From the NCBI RefSeq assembly GCF_013177675.1, contig NZ_CP042652.1, forward strand, positions 2,170,001 to 2,234,000: a DNA stretch of 64,000 nucleotides, read 5' to 3'. Within the stretch, counting starts at the first letter, position 1, and the number at the start of each line of letters is the position of its first letter. A model generated the notes under the pieces. The model saw only the letters and a list, made by a program, of their open reading frames with translations, made no database searches and had not been told where the DNA came from. A program made the translations under genes and the position numbers. This document shows, in pieces, positions 34,807 to 44,176 of this stretch. This DNA is from Arcobacter acticola. Its GTDB lineage: Bacteria; Campylobacterota; Campylobacteria; Campylobacterales; Arcobacteraceae.

Positions 34807-35517
34807 TTAAACGAATGTAGAATCTTTTGAAATAGATGAAACTACTTTTTTATTCTCAATCTTAAGTATCCTATCACATAATGGAAGCATGGCTTCATCG
34901 TGTGTTACCATAATAACTGCTACATTTTGTTCTATTGCTATTTTTTTAAGCATTTTAACTACGCTAATTGAGCGTTCATTATCAAGAGCAGCAGTTGGTT
35001 CATCTGCTAATATTATTTTAGGTTTATTTGCCAAGGCACGAGCTATTGCAACTCTTTGATTTTGACCACCTGATAGTTGTGATGGCATGGCAAGAGCTTT
35101 TTCACTAATATCAAAATATTTCAGAAGTTCCATTGCTACTTTTTCTGATTCTTCTTTTGACTGTCCACTTGTTTGAGGTAAAAGAGTTATATTATCTATA
35201 ATATTTAAAAAAGGAATAAGATAATGCGCTTGAAAAATAAATCCTATTTTCTCCCTACGAATCTTTCTTGTATCTTTATTTAACCATTTGTTATCATATA
35301 CTTTTTCATCGCCAAGCCATATTTGACCACTTGTGGGTTCTTCAACACATCCTATCATCATAAGTAATGTAGTTTTTCCAGCACCACTTGGTGCAATCAA
35401 TGCTATTAATTCCCCTGTTTCTACACTAAAAGATGCTTTATCTATAACATCAACAAGACTATCACCTTTTCCAAAACTTTTTACTAGATTTTCAACACGA
35501 ATACTTTGTTTATTCAT
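34807..35517 (-). CDS. ABC transporter ATP-binding protein (DevA/MacB-type exporter)
   Basis: 236 residues. Walker A APSGAGKTT near 40, signature LSGGQNQRVAIARAL near 143, Walker B IILADEPTAALD near 163, and switch His in VTHDE near 200. It powers the permease encoded just before it; the start (35517) follows GGAGGATGAT, which lies in the last codons of the permease gene. It is last in a four-gene export operon. Confidence 0.92.
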   Translation of the reverse strand: MNKQSIRVENLVKSFGKGDSLVDVIDKASFSVETGELIALIAPSGAGKTTLLMMIGCVEEPTSGQIWLGDEKVYDNKWLNKDTRKIRREKIGFIFQAHYLIPFLNIIDNITLLPQTSGQSKEESEKVAMELLKYFDISEKALAMPSQLSGGQNQRVAIARALANKPKIILADEPTAALDNERSISVVKMLKKIAIEQNVAVIMVTHDEAMLPLCDRILKIENKKVVSSISKDSTFV

Positions 35518-35518
35518 A

Positions 35519-36664
35519 TCATCCTCCTATTGCAGCTGCTGGATCAGCACTTATAACTTTTTTCACACCTATAAAAGATGATAAAATAGAAGCAATTATT
35601 ACAACTATAAAAAGTAGCCAAGCATCAGAAATTTCTAATACAACTCTTTTGGGAAACTTCTCATATATTAGATGAGAAAAAATATTCCCTGAAATAAAAG
35701 CAATAATACCAAGAAGAAGTGTTTCTTGTACAATCATCTTTATAATTACGCTATTTGGAATTCCTATAAGTTTCATTATTGATATTTCTTTCATCTTTTC
35801 AAGAGTCATCGTGTATATGATAAGAGCTATTATAATTGTTGAAACTAAAATAAGAATACCCGTAAATAAACCTATTTGTTTCGCTGCTCTTTCAATAAGA
35901 TTTTTTCCTAAAATATCTTCTTGTTCTTTTTTTGTATAAACACTTTTATGTTTCCACTCTTTTATATTTTTTGCAACTGCATCTGTGTTATATCCGTTTT
36001 TTAGTACAGCTATTATTGCATTTACCATTGTAGTGTCATTTCCACTTATACCACGTTCACGATCGTTTCTTACTCTATTATTAGAATATGAAAATTGATT
36101 TTTTTGTGCATCTTTTAAGCTGATGTAAACTAACAAATCACCTCCTGAAGATACGGTCTTTTCAGTTAGTCCTACCACTTCATACTTATCTCTTGCAAGT
36201 ATTATCTCATCATGGAGTTTGAATCCTGTTTCTTTAGAAACAACAATTTGATAATGGTCTTTTGTTAACTTACTTCCTTGGATTAGTCTATCTGGGTTTA
36301 TTGGATTTATATTACCAAAAGGATCATAACCAACAGCCATAACTCGAATAGGCATATTAGCTTTTGGAAGCTGTATATTTTGAAAGGTTATTGCTTCACT
36401 ATACTTTACTCCATCAATAATACTTATAGAATTTTTTAAATCTTCATGAACTCTTGATGATTCGGCAAAAGGGCCTAGGGTATCTTCTTGAACTATCCAC
36501 AAATCTGCATTTATATCATTAATTAATATCTCTGCATCAACAACCATACCTCGATATACTCCCATCATAATAAGTACAATTCCAAGAAGCATACCTACAC
36601 CCATTGCAGTTACTAAAAACTTTCCAAGGGAGTGAGATATATCTTTTTTGGCTAGATTAATCAT
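35519..36664 (-). CDS. FtsX/MacB-like ABC permease (DevC-type)
   Basis: 381 residues. One membrane segment at about 15-35, a large periplasmic domain (about 40-270), and three C-terminal membrane segments (about 275-370), the layout of MacB/DevC permeases, which push substrates from the periplasmic side. Its start overlaps the end of the HlyD-like gene by 4 nt (ATGA) and its end abuts the ATPase gene. The cargo is unknown. Confidence 0.88.
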   Translation of the reverse strand: MINLAKKDISHSLGKFLVTAMGVGMLLGIVLIMMGVYRGMVVDAEILINDINADLWIVQEDTLGPFAESSRVHEDLKNSISIIDGVKYSEAITFQNIQLPKANMPIRVMAVGYDPFGNINPINPDRLIQGSKLTKDHYQIVVSKETGFKLHDEIILARDKYEVVGLTEKTVSSGGDLLVYISLKDAQKNQFSYSNNRVRNDRERGISGNDTTMVNAIIAVLKNGYNTDAVAKNIKEWKHKSVYTKKEQEDILGKNLIERAAKQIGLFTGILILVSTIIIALIIYTMTLEKMKEISIMKLIGIPNSVIIKMIVQETLLLGIIAFISGNIFSHLIYEKFPKRVVLEISDAWLLFIVVIIASILSSFIGVKKVISADPAAAIGG

Positions 36665-37806
36665 TGATGAATCCTCATTCCTTCACTTAAAGCTTTTTTA
36701 CTATTGTCTGGTATGATTATAATATCTTCTGTTTTTATACCACTTATTATTGCAGCTTCATTATCACCTTTTGCTTGAATATTGAGCTCTTTGAAATAAG
36801 CTTTATTATCTATTAAAGTCCAAACCCCTTCTTTCCCATCTTCAACTTTTATTGTATTTAAAGGAATTGTAATTGCATTTGATATTGTTTTTGCATTTAT
36901 AGTAACTCTTGCTTGTTCATTAATATAAAAAGGAATTGGTAATTCATCGAAGGCTACATTTATTTCTCTTTCTTGAGTTACAGCATCACTTTGTGCAACA
37001 ATTCGTTTAACAGATCCAGTAAATTGTTTATTACTTTGAGAACGAAGAGTTATTTCTGCTTTTTGTCCAACTTTTATATCACCACTAATTTTTTCATCTA
37101 TATAAGCTTTTATCCAAAGAGTTTTAGGATCAACGATTTTTAAAATAGTTGTAGAAGAAGCAACATTTTGTGCTACTTCTGCACTTTTAGATATTACATA
37201 ACCATCAACTGGAGCATAAATTTGAAATCTAGATAATTTTGTTTTTAAAGAATCTGCATTTTTTTGCGTACGTTGAACTTCTATTTTACTTGACTCAATA
37301 CGAACTAAGGTTGCTTCTAATTGTGCTGTTAAAGAATTTAAATCTGTTTTTGCTTTATCAAATTCAGATTTAGAAACAAAAGATTGTTTAACTAAGTTTT
37401 CATATCTTTTATAAGTAATCAAAGATAATTCTTTTTGAGCATTTAAGCTCTCACTTTCTTTTATTAGTGCCTTAAGCTCAGATTTTGTTTTCTCAACACT
37501 TATAAGCATCTCTTCAACTAATTCAGGCATATCAACTGGATCTATAGTAATTAGTAAATCACCTTTTTTTACCCATTGTCCCTCATCTGTAAGAATTGAT
37601 ATAATTTTTCCTCCTGTTTGAGCAGTAATAGAATATATATCTTTAGCACTTACATTACCTATTCCAAATACTTTAATATCTAAATTAGCAACTTTGGGTG
37701 AAAGAGTTTTATAAGTAGTTTTAACAATATAAACATTCTTATAAAAAAGAACTATCCCCACAATAACAAGTATTGCGATTATTATATATTTAATTCTTTT
37801 ATTCAT
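36661..37806 (-). CDS. HlyD/MacA-like membrane fusion protein
   Basis: 381 residues. One N-terminal membrane anchor (about 6-23), lipoyl-like half-motifs near 60-90 (GGKIISILTDEGQWVKKGD) and 195-215 (APVDGYVISKSAEVAQNV), a coiled-coil hairpin between them (about 100-190), and a beta-barrel C-terminus. It bridges the permease and the TolC-like channel. It overlaps both flanking genes by 4 nt. Confidence 0.9.
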   Translation of the reverse strand: MNKRIKYIIIAILVIVGIVLFYKNVYIVKTTYKTLSPKVANLDIKVFGIGNVSAKDIYSITAQTGGKIISILTDEGQWVKKGDLLITIDPVDMPELVEEMLISVEKTKSELKALIKESESLNAQKELSLITYKRYENLVKQSFVSKSEFDKAKTDLNSLTAQLEATLVRIESSKIEVQRTQKNADSLKTKLSRFQIYAPVDGYVISKSAEVAQNVASSTTILKIVDPKTLWIKAYIDEKISGDIKVGQKAEITLRSQSNKQFTGSVKRIVAQSDAVTQEREINVAFDELPIPFYINEQARVTINAKTISNAITIPLNTIKVEDGKEGVWTLIDNKAYFKELNIQAKGDNEAAIISGIKTEDIIIIPDNSKKALSEGMRIHQ

Positions 37807-39056
37807 TGTATTTTTCCTTTTAAATAGTCAACTTGATCTATAGATGTACTTTTAGTGTAATAAGCCTCAAGTAGTTCTAATTGTGCAGTCAAGATTAATG
37901 ACTCAGCGTCAAGTACCTCTATGTACGTTGAAAGACCTTCTTTATATCGTCCTTCTAGAACATCTTTTGTATCATTAGCCCAATGAAGTTGAGCTTGTTT
38001 TGAGGCAATAGTTTTATCATACCTGGCAATATCAATAAGTAAATTTGATAAACTTTCTTTAATAGCTAATATTTTAGATGATTGCTCTTGTTTTGCTAAT
38101 TGAATATTAATTCTTGCTTTTTGTGTTTCTGCTTCAATTCTTCCTCCACTATAAAGTGGAACAACAACTGTAACACCAATAGTTGAAGTGTTATATTCAT
38201 TTAAAGTATCAAAATGATTATAAGAAGCAACCCCATCAATTGAACCATAATGAGAAGCTTTTGCAGATTTATATAAAAGTTTATTTTTATCTATATTTAA
38301 TGCATTTATTTTTAGTTGAGAATTATTACTTAAGATTTCCTCTTCTACTAAATCAGGTTCAAAAGAATAATTTTTCTTTATAATATCTGATTCAAAAGTA
38401 GTATCATCTTTTATTTTTTCTCCCATATATAAAGAAAGAGATTTCTTTGTTTTATCAAATGAAGCTTGTGCAATGGCTAGATTTTCTTCTGAAAAATAAA
38501 CTGCTGATAAAAAACGACTTGAATCTGCTTTTGTTTTAAACCCTTGAGAAACTAGTCCTTGAGCTTGTTCATAATAAGCTTTTTTTGAATCCAAATCTTT
38601 TTTATGAACTTCTATTGCTTCTTTTTGAACAACAATTAGTTTATACAAAGATTTTATTTTGTAAGCCATAAGTGCTTTCATATCTTCTAAAGATAAGCTA
38701 GCTATATCTTCATCTATTTTTAAAGAATCTAATTTAGAAGAAGTTTTTTGGAAATCCCATATTCTTTGCTTTAAACTTGCACCTGCATATCCGCCATTTT
38801 TTTCAGTAGTATAAAAAGTTCCATTTGAAGAACTAGTGTAAGTTTGCGCAAAATCATACTCAGCTTGCAAATTTATTTGTGGTAAATTATCAGCAAAAGT
38901 TACATCATAATTTTTCTGCGATAATTCAGTTTTTAAAATAAAAGATTGAATATCTGGATTGTTTAAAAGAGTTTTTTCTATGCTTTGTTCTAAACTCAAA
39001 GTTTGAGTATAAGCACATGAGAAGAATAAGCTTAATAGTAATAAGCTTTTTTTCAT
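37803..39056 (-). CDS. TolC-like outer-membrane efflux protein
   Basis: 417 residues. A signal peptide (about 1-18, MKKSLLLLSLFFSCAYT) precedes two repeated outer-membrane-efflux halves with long helices (LKINALNIDKNKLLYKSA, then VVPLYSGGRIEAETQKA). It is the outer-membrane channel of the export system and the first gene of the operon; AAGGATTCCAA precedes the ATG. It lies 70 bp downstream of the kinase gene at 39127, whose system likely controls the operon. Confidence 0.9.
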   Translation of the reverse strand: MKKSLLLLSLFFSCAYTQTLSLEQSIEKTLLNNPDIQSFILKTELSQKNYDVTFADNLPQINLQAEYDFAQTYTSSSNGTFYTTEKNGGYAGASLKQRIWDFQKTSSKLDSLKIDEDIASLSLEDMKALMAYKIKSLYKLIVVQKEAIEVHKKDLDSKKAYYEQAQGLVSQGFKTKADSSRFLSAVYFSEENLAIAQASFDKTKKSLSLYMGEKIKDDTTFESDIIKKNYSFEPDLVEEEILSNNSQLKINALNIDKNKLLYKSAKASHYGSIDGVASYNHFDTLNEYNTSTIGVTVVVPLYSGGRIEAETQKARINIQLAKQEQSSKILAIKESLSNLLIDIARYDKTIASKQAQLHWANDTKDVLEGRYKEGLSTYIEVLDAESLILTAQLELLEAYYTKSTSIDQVDYLKGKIQ

Positions 39057-39126
39057 TTGGAATCCTTTTTCAAAATAATATGCTTATTGTACTCTTCTCA
39101 TATTAGCTTAATGTTAGGATAAAGGA

Positions 39127-40191
39127 TTATTTATCAAAGATTAAACTAAAACAATTACTTTCTTCATTTGATGTAACCTCAATTTTTATATTCATAGCAT
39201 CACATAAACGCTTAACTATATCTAATCCTATTCCACTACTATTTTGTTCACTATAATTTCGATTAAAAATCTTATTAGTTTCATTAATTTCCGCACCACT
39301 ATTTCTAATATGTAATATTTTATTTTTTTCATAAATACGTACATATCCATTGTGACGATTATATTTACAAGCATTAGAAATGATATTGTGTAACACTTCT
39401 TTTAAAGCATTGGGATTTGTGTCAATAATCAAAGAATTCTTTGAAATATCAAATGTTATATTAGGATAACTAGGCTCATGAAGATGAACGACTTCTTGAA
39501 CAATATCAAATATATTTACAGATATGATTTGAAAAGTTCTTTTTTCAAGTAAAACAGTTAAGTTTTCATGTAATTCTGTAACAGTATTTATACTTTTATT
39601 TAATCTCTCAATAGCTTTGATATTCTTTATTTGCGGATCTTTTTCAAGTAATTTAATATTTAATTTCATAGCAGTGAAAGGTGTATTTAAATCATGAATT
39701 AAATCTTTTGCAAATTTATCTAAAGTTTCAATACTTTCTTTTAGAGGTTTTAAAGAACTTTTTGCCAAATAAAAACTAAGTGTTGCAAAGATAAATAGCA
39801 ATAAAAGTTGAACAGCTATAACTCTTAATAGTAATTCATAAACTTCATTATTAAAATTTTCATCTGATTTAAAAACTTGAAGATATGGTTCATTATTTGA
39901 CATGGGAATAAGCTTTGTAAATTCTTTTCCTATTTTCTCAAAGTTCCTAATATCTATATATTTGTTATTAGTATCAACAAATTTATGATGATATTCACTA
40001 GAATAAGTATTGCTGCTATCCCCTATTTTAATATAACGAGCGTAGGTAATTAAAGAAAAATCTTCTGCTTTTAAATACCCTTCTTTCATTTGTTGAAAAT
40101 AAAAAAATCCAGCAATTAAAATAAGTAAGGCAACACTAAAAAAATAAGTAATAAAAAACTTTAGAAAAGCATTTCTTTCATGACGATGCAA
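39127..40191 (-). CDS. Sensor histidine kinase
   Basis: 354 residues. Two membrane segments (about 9-30 and 122-142) frame a periplasmic sensor domain. The H-box reads LIHDLNTPFTAM (phosphorylated His), the N-box is NIISNACKYN and the G2 region SSGIGLDIV; the G1 glycine region is reduced to NSG, a departure from the usual DxGxG. It overlaps the response-regulator gene by 14 nt. It probably senses a signal for the neighbouring export system. Confidence 0.88.
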   Translation of the reverse strand: MHRHERNAFLKFFITYFFSVALLILIAGFFYFQQMKEGYLKAEDFSLITYARYIKIGDSSNTYSSEYHHKFVDTNNKYIDIRNFEKIGKEFTKLIPMSNNEPYLQVFKSDENFNNEVYELLLRVIAVQLLLLFIFATLSFYLAKSSLKPLKESIETLDKFAKDLIHDLNTPFTAMKLNIKLLEKDPQIKNIKAIERLNKSINTVTELHENLTVLLEKRTFQIISVNIFDIVQEVVHLHEPSYPNITFDISKNSLIIDTNPNALKEVLHNIISNACKYNRHNGYVRIYEKNKILHIRNSGAEINETNKIFNRNYSEQNSSGIGLDIVKRLCDAMNIKIEVTSNEESNCFSLIFDK

Positions 40192-40831
40192 AACGATATC
40201 CTATTCCTTTTATTGTTGCAATTGGTAAGCCAATTTTACGTAAATTAGTAATATGCACACGAAGAGCTCCTTCGCTTATATCTTTAAAATCATCTAAAGA
40301 GTCAATTAGAAAATCTTTTGTCAAAGTAGTATTTATATTTTTAAAAAACAATAAAACAAGCTTTAATTCATAAGGAGTTAGAGGAATAAAAATATCTGAT
40401 TTATAAAGTTCATTTTTTTCTATAAAAAAATGAAAATCATCAAGAGTAAGTTCATTACTATAAGTATGATACTGCTTTTTTAAAATAGCATTTATTCGAA
40501 TAAGTAACTCATCAAAATCAAAAGGTTTTTTTATATAGTCATCTGCTCCAACATCAAAGCCTTTTGATAAAGATGCAATATCAGTAAGTGCTGTAAGAAA
40601 TATTGCAGGAGTTTTATCACCACTATCTCTTAAACTTTTTAAAAGCTCAAAACCATTAAACAAAGGAACATTAACATCTAGTAGTAATAAATCGAATTTT
40701 TGTAAAAATGTTTCATCCAAAGCTTTTTGAGAATTAAGCACATGAACAATATCAAAGTTTTCACTTTCTAAAAGCTCAATAAGAGATTCTGCTAACATAT
40801 GATCATCTTCTAGTAATAGTAATTTTATCAT
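40178..40831 (-). CDS. OmpR-family response regulator
   Basis: 217 residues. The receiver domain has the acceptor Asp in LLLLDVNVPLFNG near 52, Thr in FLTAL and Lys in KKPF. The C-terminal winged helix (about 125-215; LTPYELKLVLLFF) binds DNA. It is the first gene of the regulator pair and is read before the kinase with a 14-nt overlap. Its likely target is the TolC-HlyD-permease-ATPase operon. Confidence 0.9.
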   Translation of the reverse strand: MIKLLLLEDDHMLAESLIELLESENFDIVHVLNSQKALDETFLQKFDLLLLDVNVPLFNGFELLKSLRDSGDKTPAIFLTALTDIASLSKGFDVGADDYIKKPFDFDELLIRINAILKKQYHTYSNELTLDDFHFFIEKNELYKSDIFIPLTPYELKLVLLFFKNINTTLTKDFLIDSLDDFKDISEGALRVHITNLRKIGLPIATIKGIGYRFASS

Positions 40832-41045
40832 AAAGAATAATATCTAAATTAGTTCTTATTGAGTTTAAAATTTATAGCTAGATACAAATATTTTCTGAAT
40901 AAATATGTTGTGATAAAGATTTTATTATTTCTTATAGAAAATAGTGCTTTAAGTTTGGCACATCAATTAAAAATTTAGGAATTTATAAATCATAAAAAAC
41001 ATTTATATTTTAACTATCAAATAAATTTTAAAAAATAAATACTTG
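40832..41045. other. AT-rich intergenic region before repeat D
   Basis: About 214 bases without a gene. It contains the start region of the response-regulator operon, which is transcribed leftward. Confidence 0.4.
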
Positions 41046-41164
41046 TATACGAAAACTAACTTTATATTTTCCGACATCTAACGAAAAACATATTTCTTGG
41101 TTTTCGTATATTTTTGGAAATTTAAAATATGAAAAAATTTCTGGGTATCGGAAAACAGATGTTT
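41046..41164 (+). repeat. 119-bp repeat family, copy D
   Basis: 119 bp, the same length as A and C. It begins TATACGAAAACTAAC, has TTTTCCGACATC and CTTGGTTTTCGTATA, and ends TATCGGAAAACAGATGTTT. Same orientation as the others but 18 kb away. It lies 60 bp from the end of a RelE/Phd-type toxin-antitoxin pair, again next to a conflict module. Confidence 0.9.
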
Positions 41165-41224
41165 TAAAATCTTAATTTAAAAAACTGCAAGCAATTAATT
41201 TAGATTAATACTACATAAAGATAT

Positions 41225-41518
41225 TTATAATCTCTCATTTGCTTTTTTATAAACTTCCATATCATTTCTTTTTCCAATGGCAATAGTGTAAATTAATAAT
41301 TCATCATCTTGAATTTCATAAACAATTCTAACTCTCTTTTTTGCTACATATACTTTTTTAAATCCACTTAGGTTCATATTATTTTTATTTCCAAGAGGAA
41401 GTCCAAGTTGAGGAGAAATTTGAATTTGCTTTAATTTTTTGAATACTTGAATTTGAAGTGCATTATCAAGTTCTTTTAAATCATCTTCAACTTTTGGATG
41501 TAATTGTAGTTCATACAT
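41225..41518 (-). CDS. RelE/ParE-superfamily toxin
   Basis: 97 residues. The fold signature is MYELQLHPKVEDDLKEL at the start, then PLGNKNNMNLSGFKKVYVA and VRIVYEIQDDELLIYTIAIG, typical of RelE/ParE-type toxins. RelE-like members cut mRNA on the ribosome, ParE-like ones block gyrase; which applies here is not clear. The gene starts 1 bp after the antitoxin stop. It sits beside repeat copy D. Confidence 0.87.
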   Translation of the reverse strand: MYELQLHPKVEDDLKELDNALQIQVFKKLKQIQISPQLGLPLGNKNNMNLSGFKKVYVAKKRVRIVYEIQDDELLIYTIAIGKRNDMEVYKKANERL

Positions 41519-41519
41519 T

Positions 41520-41828
41520 TTATAAAGAATTTGTATCTATGTTGAATTTTTTAGCCATATCATTTAAAGAAACATAATCAGACTTTGAAGTATTAATTCT
41601 GCTTTGAACTATTTCATATATTTCTTTATGTTCAATATTATTCATTAGCTCTTCAATCTCTTTTAATCTCTCATATTCCTGTGTTGAAATAACAACAGCT
41701 TCAAGCTTATTGTTTTTTAGAATACCGACTTTTTCTAAACTATGTTCTTTTAAATTTCCAAGAATTTTACTTATTGATTTTGTAAAGTCTGTAATTGATA
41801 ATAATTCATTTTGTGTATAACTTACCAT
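41520..41828 (-). CDS. Phd/YefM-family antitoxin
   Basis: 102 residues. The N-terminal part (about 1-60; SITDFTKSISKILGNLK then KLEAVVISTQEYERLKE) is the Phd/YefM DNA-binding fold; the C-terminal helix binds the toxin. It is first in the pair and probably represses the operon. Its length and order are typical of the family. Confidence 0.85.
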   Translation of the reverse strand: MVSYTQNELLSITDFTKSISKILGNLKEHSLEKVGILKNNKLEAVVISTQEYERLKEIEELMNNIEHKEIYEIVQSRINTSKSDYVSLNDMAKKFNIDTNSL

Positions 41829-42042
41829 TTTATTAACTCCTATATTCTATGGTTTATATTATAGCTAATTTAATAGTGAATTTACAAATAAATATTTTCA
41901 AGTTTAAAAAAAAGTTAACTAAGATTAATACAATTTATTCTGAAATATTAACATTTTTTTTATTGATATTGAACTCTAAAAGTATACTTAGCAAAACCTT
42001 TTTACGGTAATTATTACGGTATTTTAATTTTTAATTAAATAA

Positions 42043-42267
42043 CTAATTAATTTTTTCATTTAATATTTTAATTTCATTATTAATAGGATTTTGAATATTC
42101 TCAGCCTTTGCAATCTCTTCTTCTTCAACACCCTCTTTTAATGCATTTTTAAAATTTTTAATACCGCTTCCCAATCCCTTTGCAAGTTCAGGAATCTTTT
42201 TACCAAAAAGCAAAAGTATTACTATAAAAATCACTGCTAATTCCATACCACTTGGCGCACTAAACAT
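42043..42267 (-). CDS. tatA: Sec-independent translocase subunit TatA
   Basis: 74 residues. One membrane helix (about 9-24) followed by the [20 protein letters not shown] hinge and amphipathic helix, then an acidic tail. TatA forms the pore that carries folded proteins across the membrane. tatB and tatC are not in this window. A start with TAGGAG upstream is present. Confidence 0.92.
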   Translation of the reverse strand: MFSAPSGMELAVIFIVILLLFGKKIPELAKGLGSGIKNFKNALKEGVEEEEIAKAENIQNPINNEIKILNEKIN

Positions 42268-42471
42268 ATTTACTCTCCTATTGACTTTTTTGAAAGTATA
42301 ACTTTTTTATTGAAGAATTAATCAATTATATTAATAAATCGTTTCTTTTATTTTTTTAAAGTATTTTTTTACAAAGTATAAAAGATCATATAACAGTTTT
42401 TGAAATATACAATCAAAAAATTTGTTAACTAATTCCTTTATTTTTAGTTCTTTTATTATATTATAGCGCAC
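42268..42471. other. Divergent promoter region, tatA and ABC ATPase
   Basis: About 200 bases with no gene. TTATATTATA ends about 8 bases before the ATG of the ATPase gene and no ribosome-binding site is seen, so that transcript is close to leaderless. Confidence 0.4.
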
Positions 42472-43215
42472 ATGAAGAACAATTTTATAGCTCAAATACA
42501 AAACTTAAGCCTTGATTTCAAAGGTAAAAAACTATTTAAGAACCTAAACTTTAATATATTGGAAAATAAAAGTACCGCCCTACTTGGAAGTTCAGGAGTT
42601 GGAAAATCAACCCTGCTTAGATGTATAGCTGATCTTGAGATTGAGAATATCACAGATGGAAAAATAATATTAAAAGAAGGTACAAACATCGCTTGGCTTA
42701 GTCAAGAAAACTCACTTTTCCCTTGGCTTAGTATTTTGGATAATGTTCAACTATATCATCATCTAAAAGGAACTAAGACAAATCAAACTTTACAAAAAGC
42801 AGAAGAGCTTTTAAGCCAAGTAAATATGTCTGACCACCTAAATAAAAAAACCTATGAGCTTTCAGGTGGACAAAAACAAAGAGTTGCACTAGCTAGAACT
42901 CTTATGCAAGATGCAAATCTTATTTTGATGGATGAACCTTTTTCAGCCTTAGATGCAATTACAAAAATGCAACTACAAGATTTGACTTGTCATTTATTAA
43001 AAGATAAAACGGTAGTACTTGTGACCCATGATCCACAAGAAGCTATAAAACTAGCAAATCATATTTATATTTTAAAAAACCAACCTGTTGTTTTTGAAGA
43101 AGTTGCCTCTTTACAAGGAGCTTTACCTCATCAACTATCAAATGAAAAATTATGGAATTTGCAAGAAGAGTTAATATCAAAACTTCAAGAACAAAACAAA
43201 GAAAGTCAAATATGA
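42472..43215 (+). CDS. ABC transporter ATP-binding protein, thiamine-precursor uptake (ThiZ-like)
   Basis: 247 residues. Walker A GSSGVGKST near 38, Q-loop WLSQENSLFPW near 75, signature ELSGGQKQRVALAR near 127, Walker B LILMDEPFSALD near 150, and VTHDPQEA near 184. It is of the nitrate/sulfonate/taurine type. Its permease, and the tenA and THI5/NMT1-like genes after the riboswitch, point to uptake of a hydroxymethylpyrimidine-type thiamine precursor. Its stop overlaps the permease start (ATGA). Confidence 0.85.
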   Translation: MKNNFIAQIQNLSLDFKGKKLFKNLNFNILENKSTALLGSSGVGKSTLLRCIADLEIENITDGKIILKEGTNIAWLSQENSLFPWLSILDNVQLYHHLKGTKTNQTLQKAEELLSQVNMSDHLNKKTYELSGGQKQRVALARTLMQDANLILMDEPFSALDAITKMQLQDLTCHLLKDKTVVLVTHDPQEAIKLANHIYILKNQPVVFEEVASLQGALPHQLSNEKLWNLQEELISKLQEQNKESQI

Positions 43216-43958
43216 AAAAAGTTTTAATAATATTACTTCCTATAGTATTTTTATTTATTTTGTGGCAAAGCATTATTGTGATTTTTGATTTACCTCACTA
43301 TATAATGCCAAAACCAAAAGATGTATTTTTCCAACTAATCAATCAACATAGCTTACTTTGGGAACATACACAAACTACACTTTTAGAGATAATAATAGGA
43401 ATAATTCTTGGTTGTATTTTTGGTTTGGGTTCTGCTTTTACTCTGCTTTATTTTAAAAAAATTGAGAAATATTTACTTCCATTACTTGTAATTTCACAAG
43501 CAATTCCTGTATTTGCAATAGCGCCTCTTTTGGTTTTATGGTTTGGTTATGGTATGGCTTCAAAAATAGTTATGACAGTGATTATTATATATTTTCCAAT
43601 TACCACTGCTTGTTATGATGGCCTTAAAAACACACCAAAACAGTGGCTTCAACTTGCACATACATATAAGCTATCTGCTTTACAGACTTTATTAAAAGTA
43701 CGCTTTAGAGCAAGTTTACCTTCTTTGGCTTCTGGACTTAAAATTGCAGTTTGTATAGCACCCATTGGAGCAGTTATTGGGGAATGGGTTGGATCTTCAA
43801 AAGGACTTGGTTATCTTATGTTACATGCAAATGCAAGAATGCAAATTGATTTGATGTTTTCTGCACTTTTTATACTAATTGTAATGACTTTAAGTATTTA
43901 TTTTTTAACTGATTATTTAACAAAAAAGTTTATTCCTTGGGCTTCACATTTACATTAA
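43212..43958 (+). CDS. ABC permease, thiamine-precursor uptake (ThiX-like)
   Basis: 248 residues from ATG at 43212, which overlaps the ATPase stop by 4 nt. A longer upstream frame (from 43152) lies inside the ATPase gene and is not used. About six membrane segments are visible, with the EAA-type loop near 170 (TLLKVRFRASLPSLASGLK) that contacts the ATPase. It is followed by a TPP riboswitch and then tenA and the binding-protein gene. Confidence 0.87.
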   Translation: MKKVLIILLPIVFLFILWQSIIVIFDLPHYIMPKPKDVFFQLINQHSLLWEHTQTTLLEIIIGIILGCIFGLGSAFTLLYFKKIEKYLLPLLVISQAIPVFAIAPLLVLWFGYGMASKIVMTVIIIYFPITTACYDGLKNTPKQWLQLAHTYKLSALQTLLKVRFRASLPSLASGLKIAVCIAPIGAVIGEWVGSSKGLGYLMLHANARMQIDLMFSALFILIVMTLSIYFLTDYLTKKFIPWASHLH

Positions 43959-44000
43959 ATTGACTTAAATTCTTTTTTCAGATAAGATTTATTTTTTAGT

Positions 44001-44090
44001 ACATAGGGAGCTTATATATAGGCTGAGAGGAAGTTTTGAACTTCGACCTTTGAACCTGATCTAGGTAATGCTAGCGTAGGGATTTGTTTT
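44001..44090 (+). promoter_or_regulatory. TPP riboswitch (THI-box)
   Basis: The conserved parts are present in order: GGGAGCTT, then GGCTGAGAGG, then ACCTTTGAACCTGATCTAGG and TAATGCTAGCGTAGGGA. This binds thiamine pyrophosphate and turns off the downstream genes. It lies 90 bp before tenA. CTCTC at 44143-44147 can pair with GAGAG of the tenA ribosome-binding site (44170-44174), so translation control is likely. Confidence 0.95.
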
Positions 44091-44176
44091 TGCAAATGTA
44101 TTTATATACTTCAAATTTTGTCTATCTTTATTTCAAGATAAACTCTCTTCTTATATTATAAGTTAAAAGGAGAGCA

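Noticed and set aside
42001-42030. Hairpin near TTACGGTAATTATTACGGTA
   Set aside because: The two TACGGTA units are direct, not inverted, so no stem forms.
43152-43211. Longer start of the ThiX-like permease
   Set aside because: The added residues lie inside the ATPase gene; the ATG at 43212 with the ATGA overlap is the natural start.
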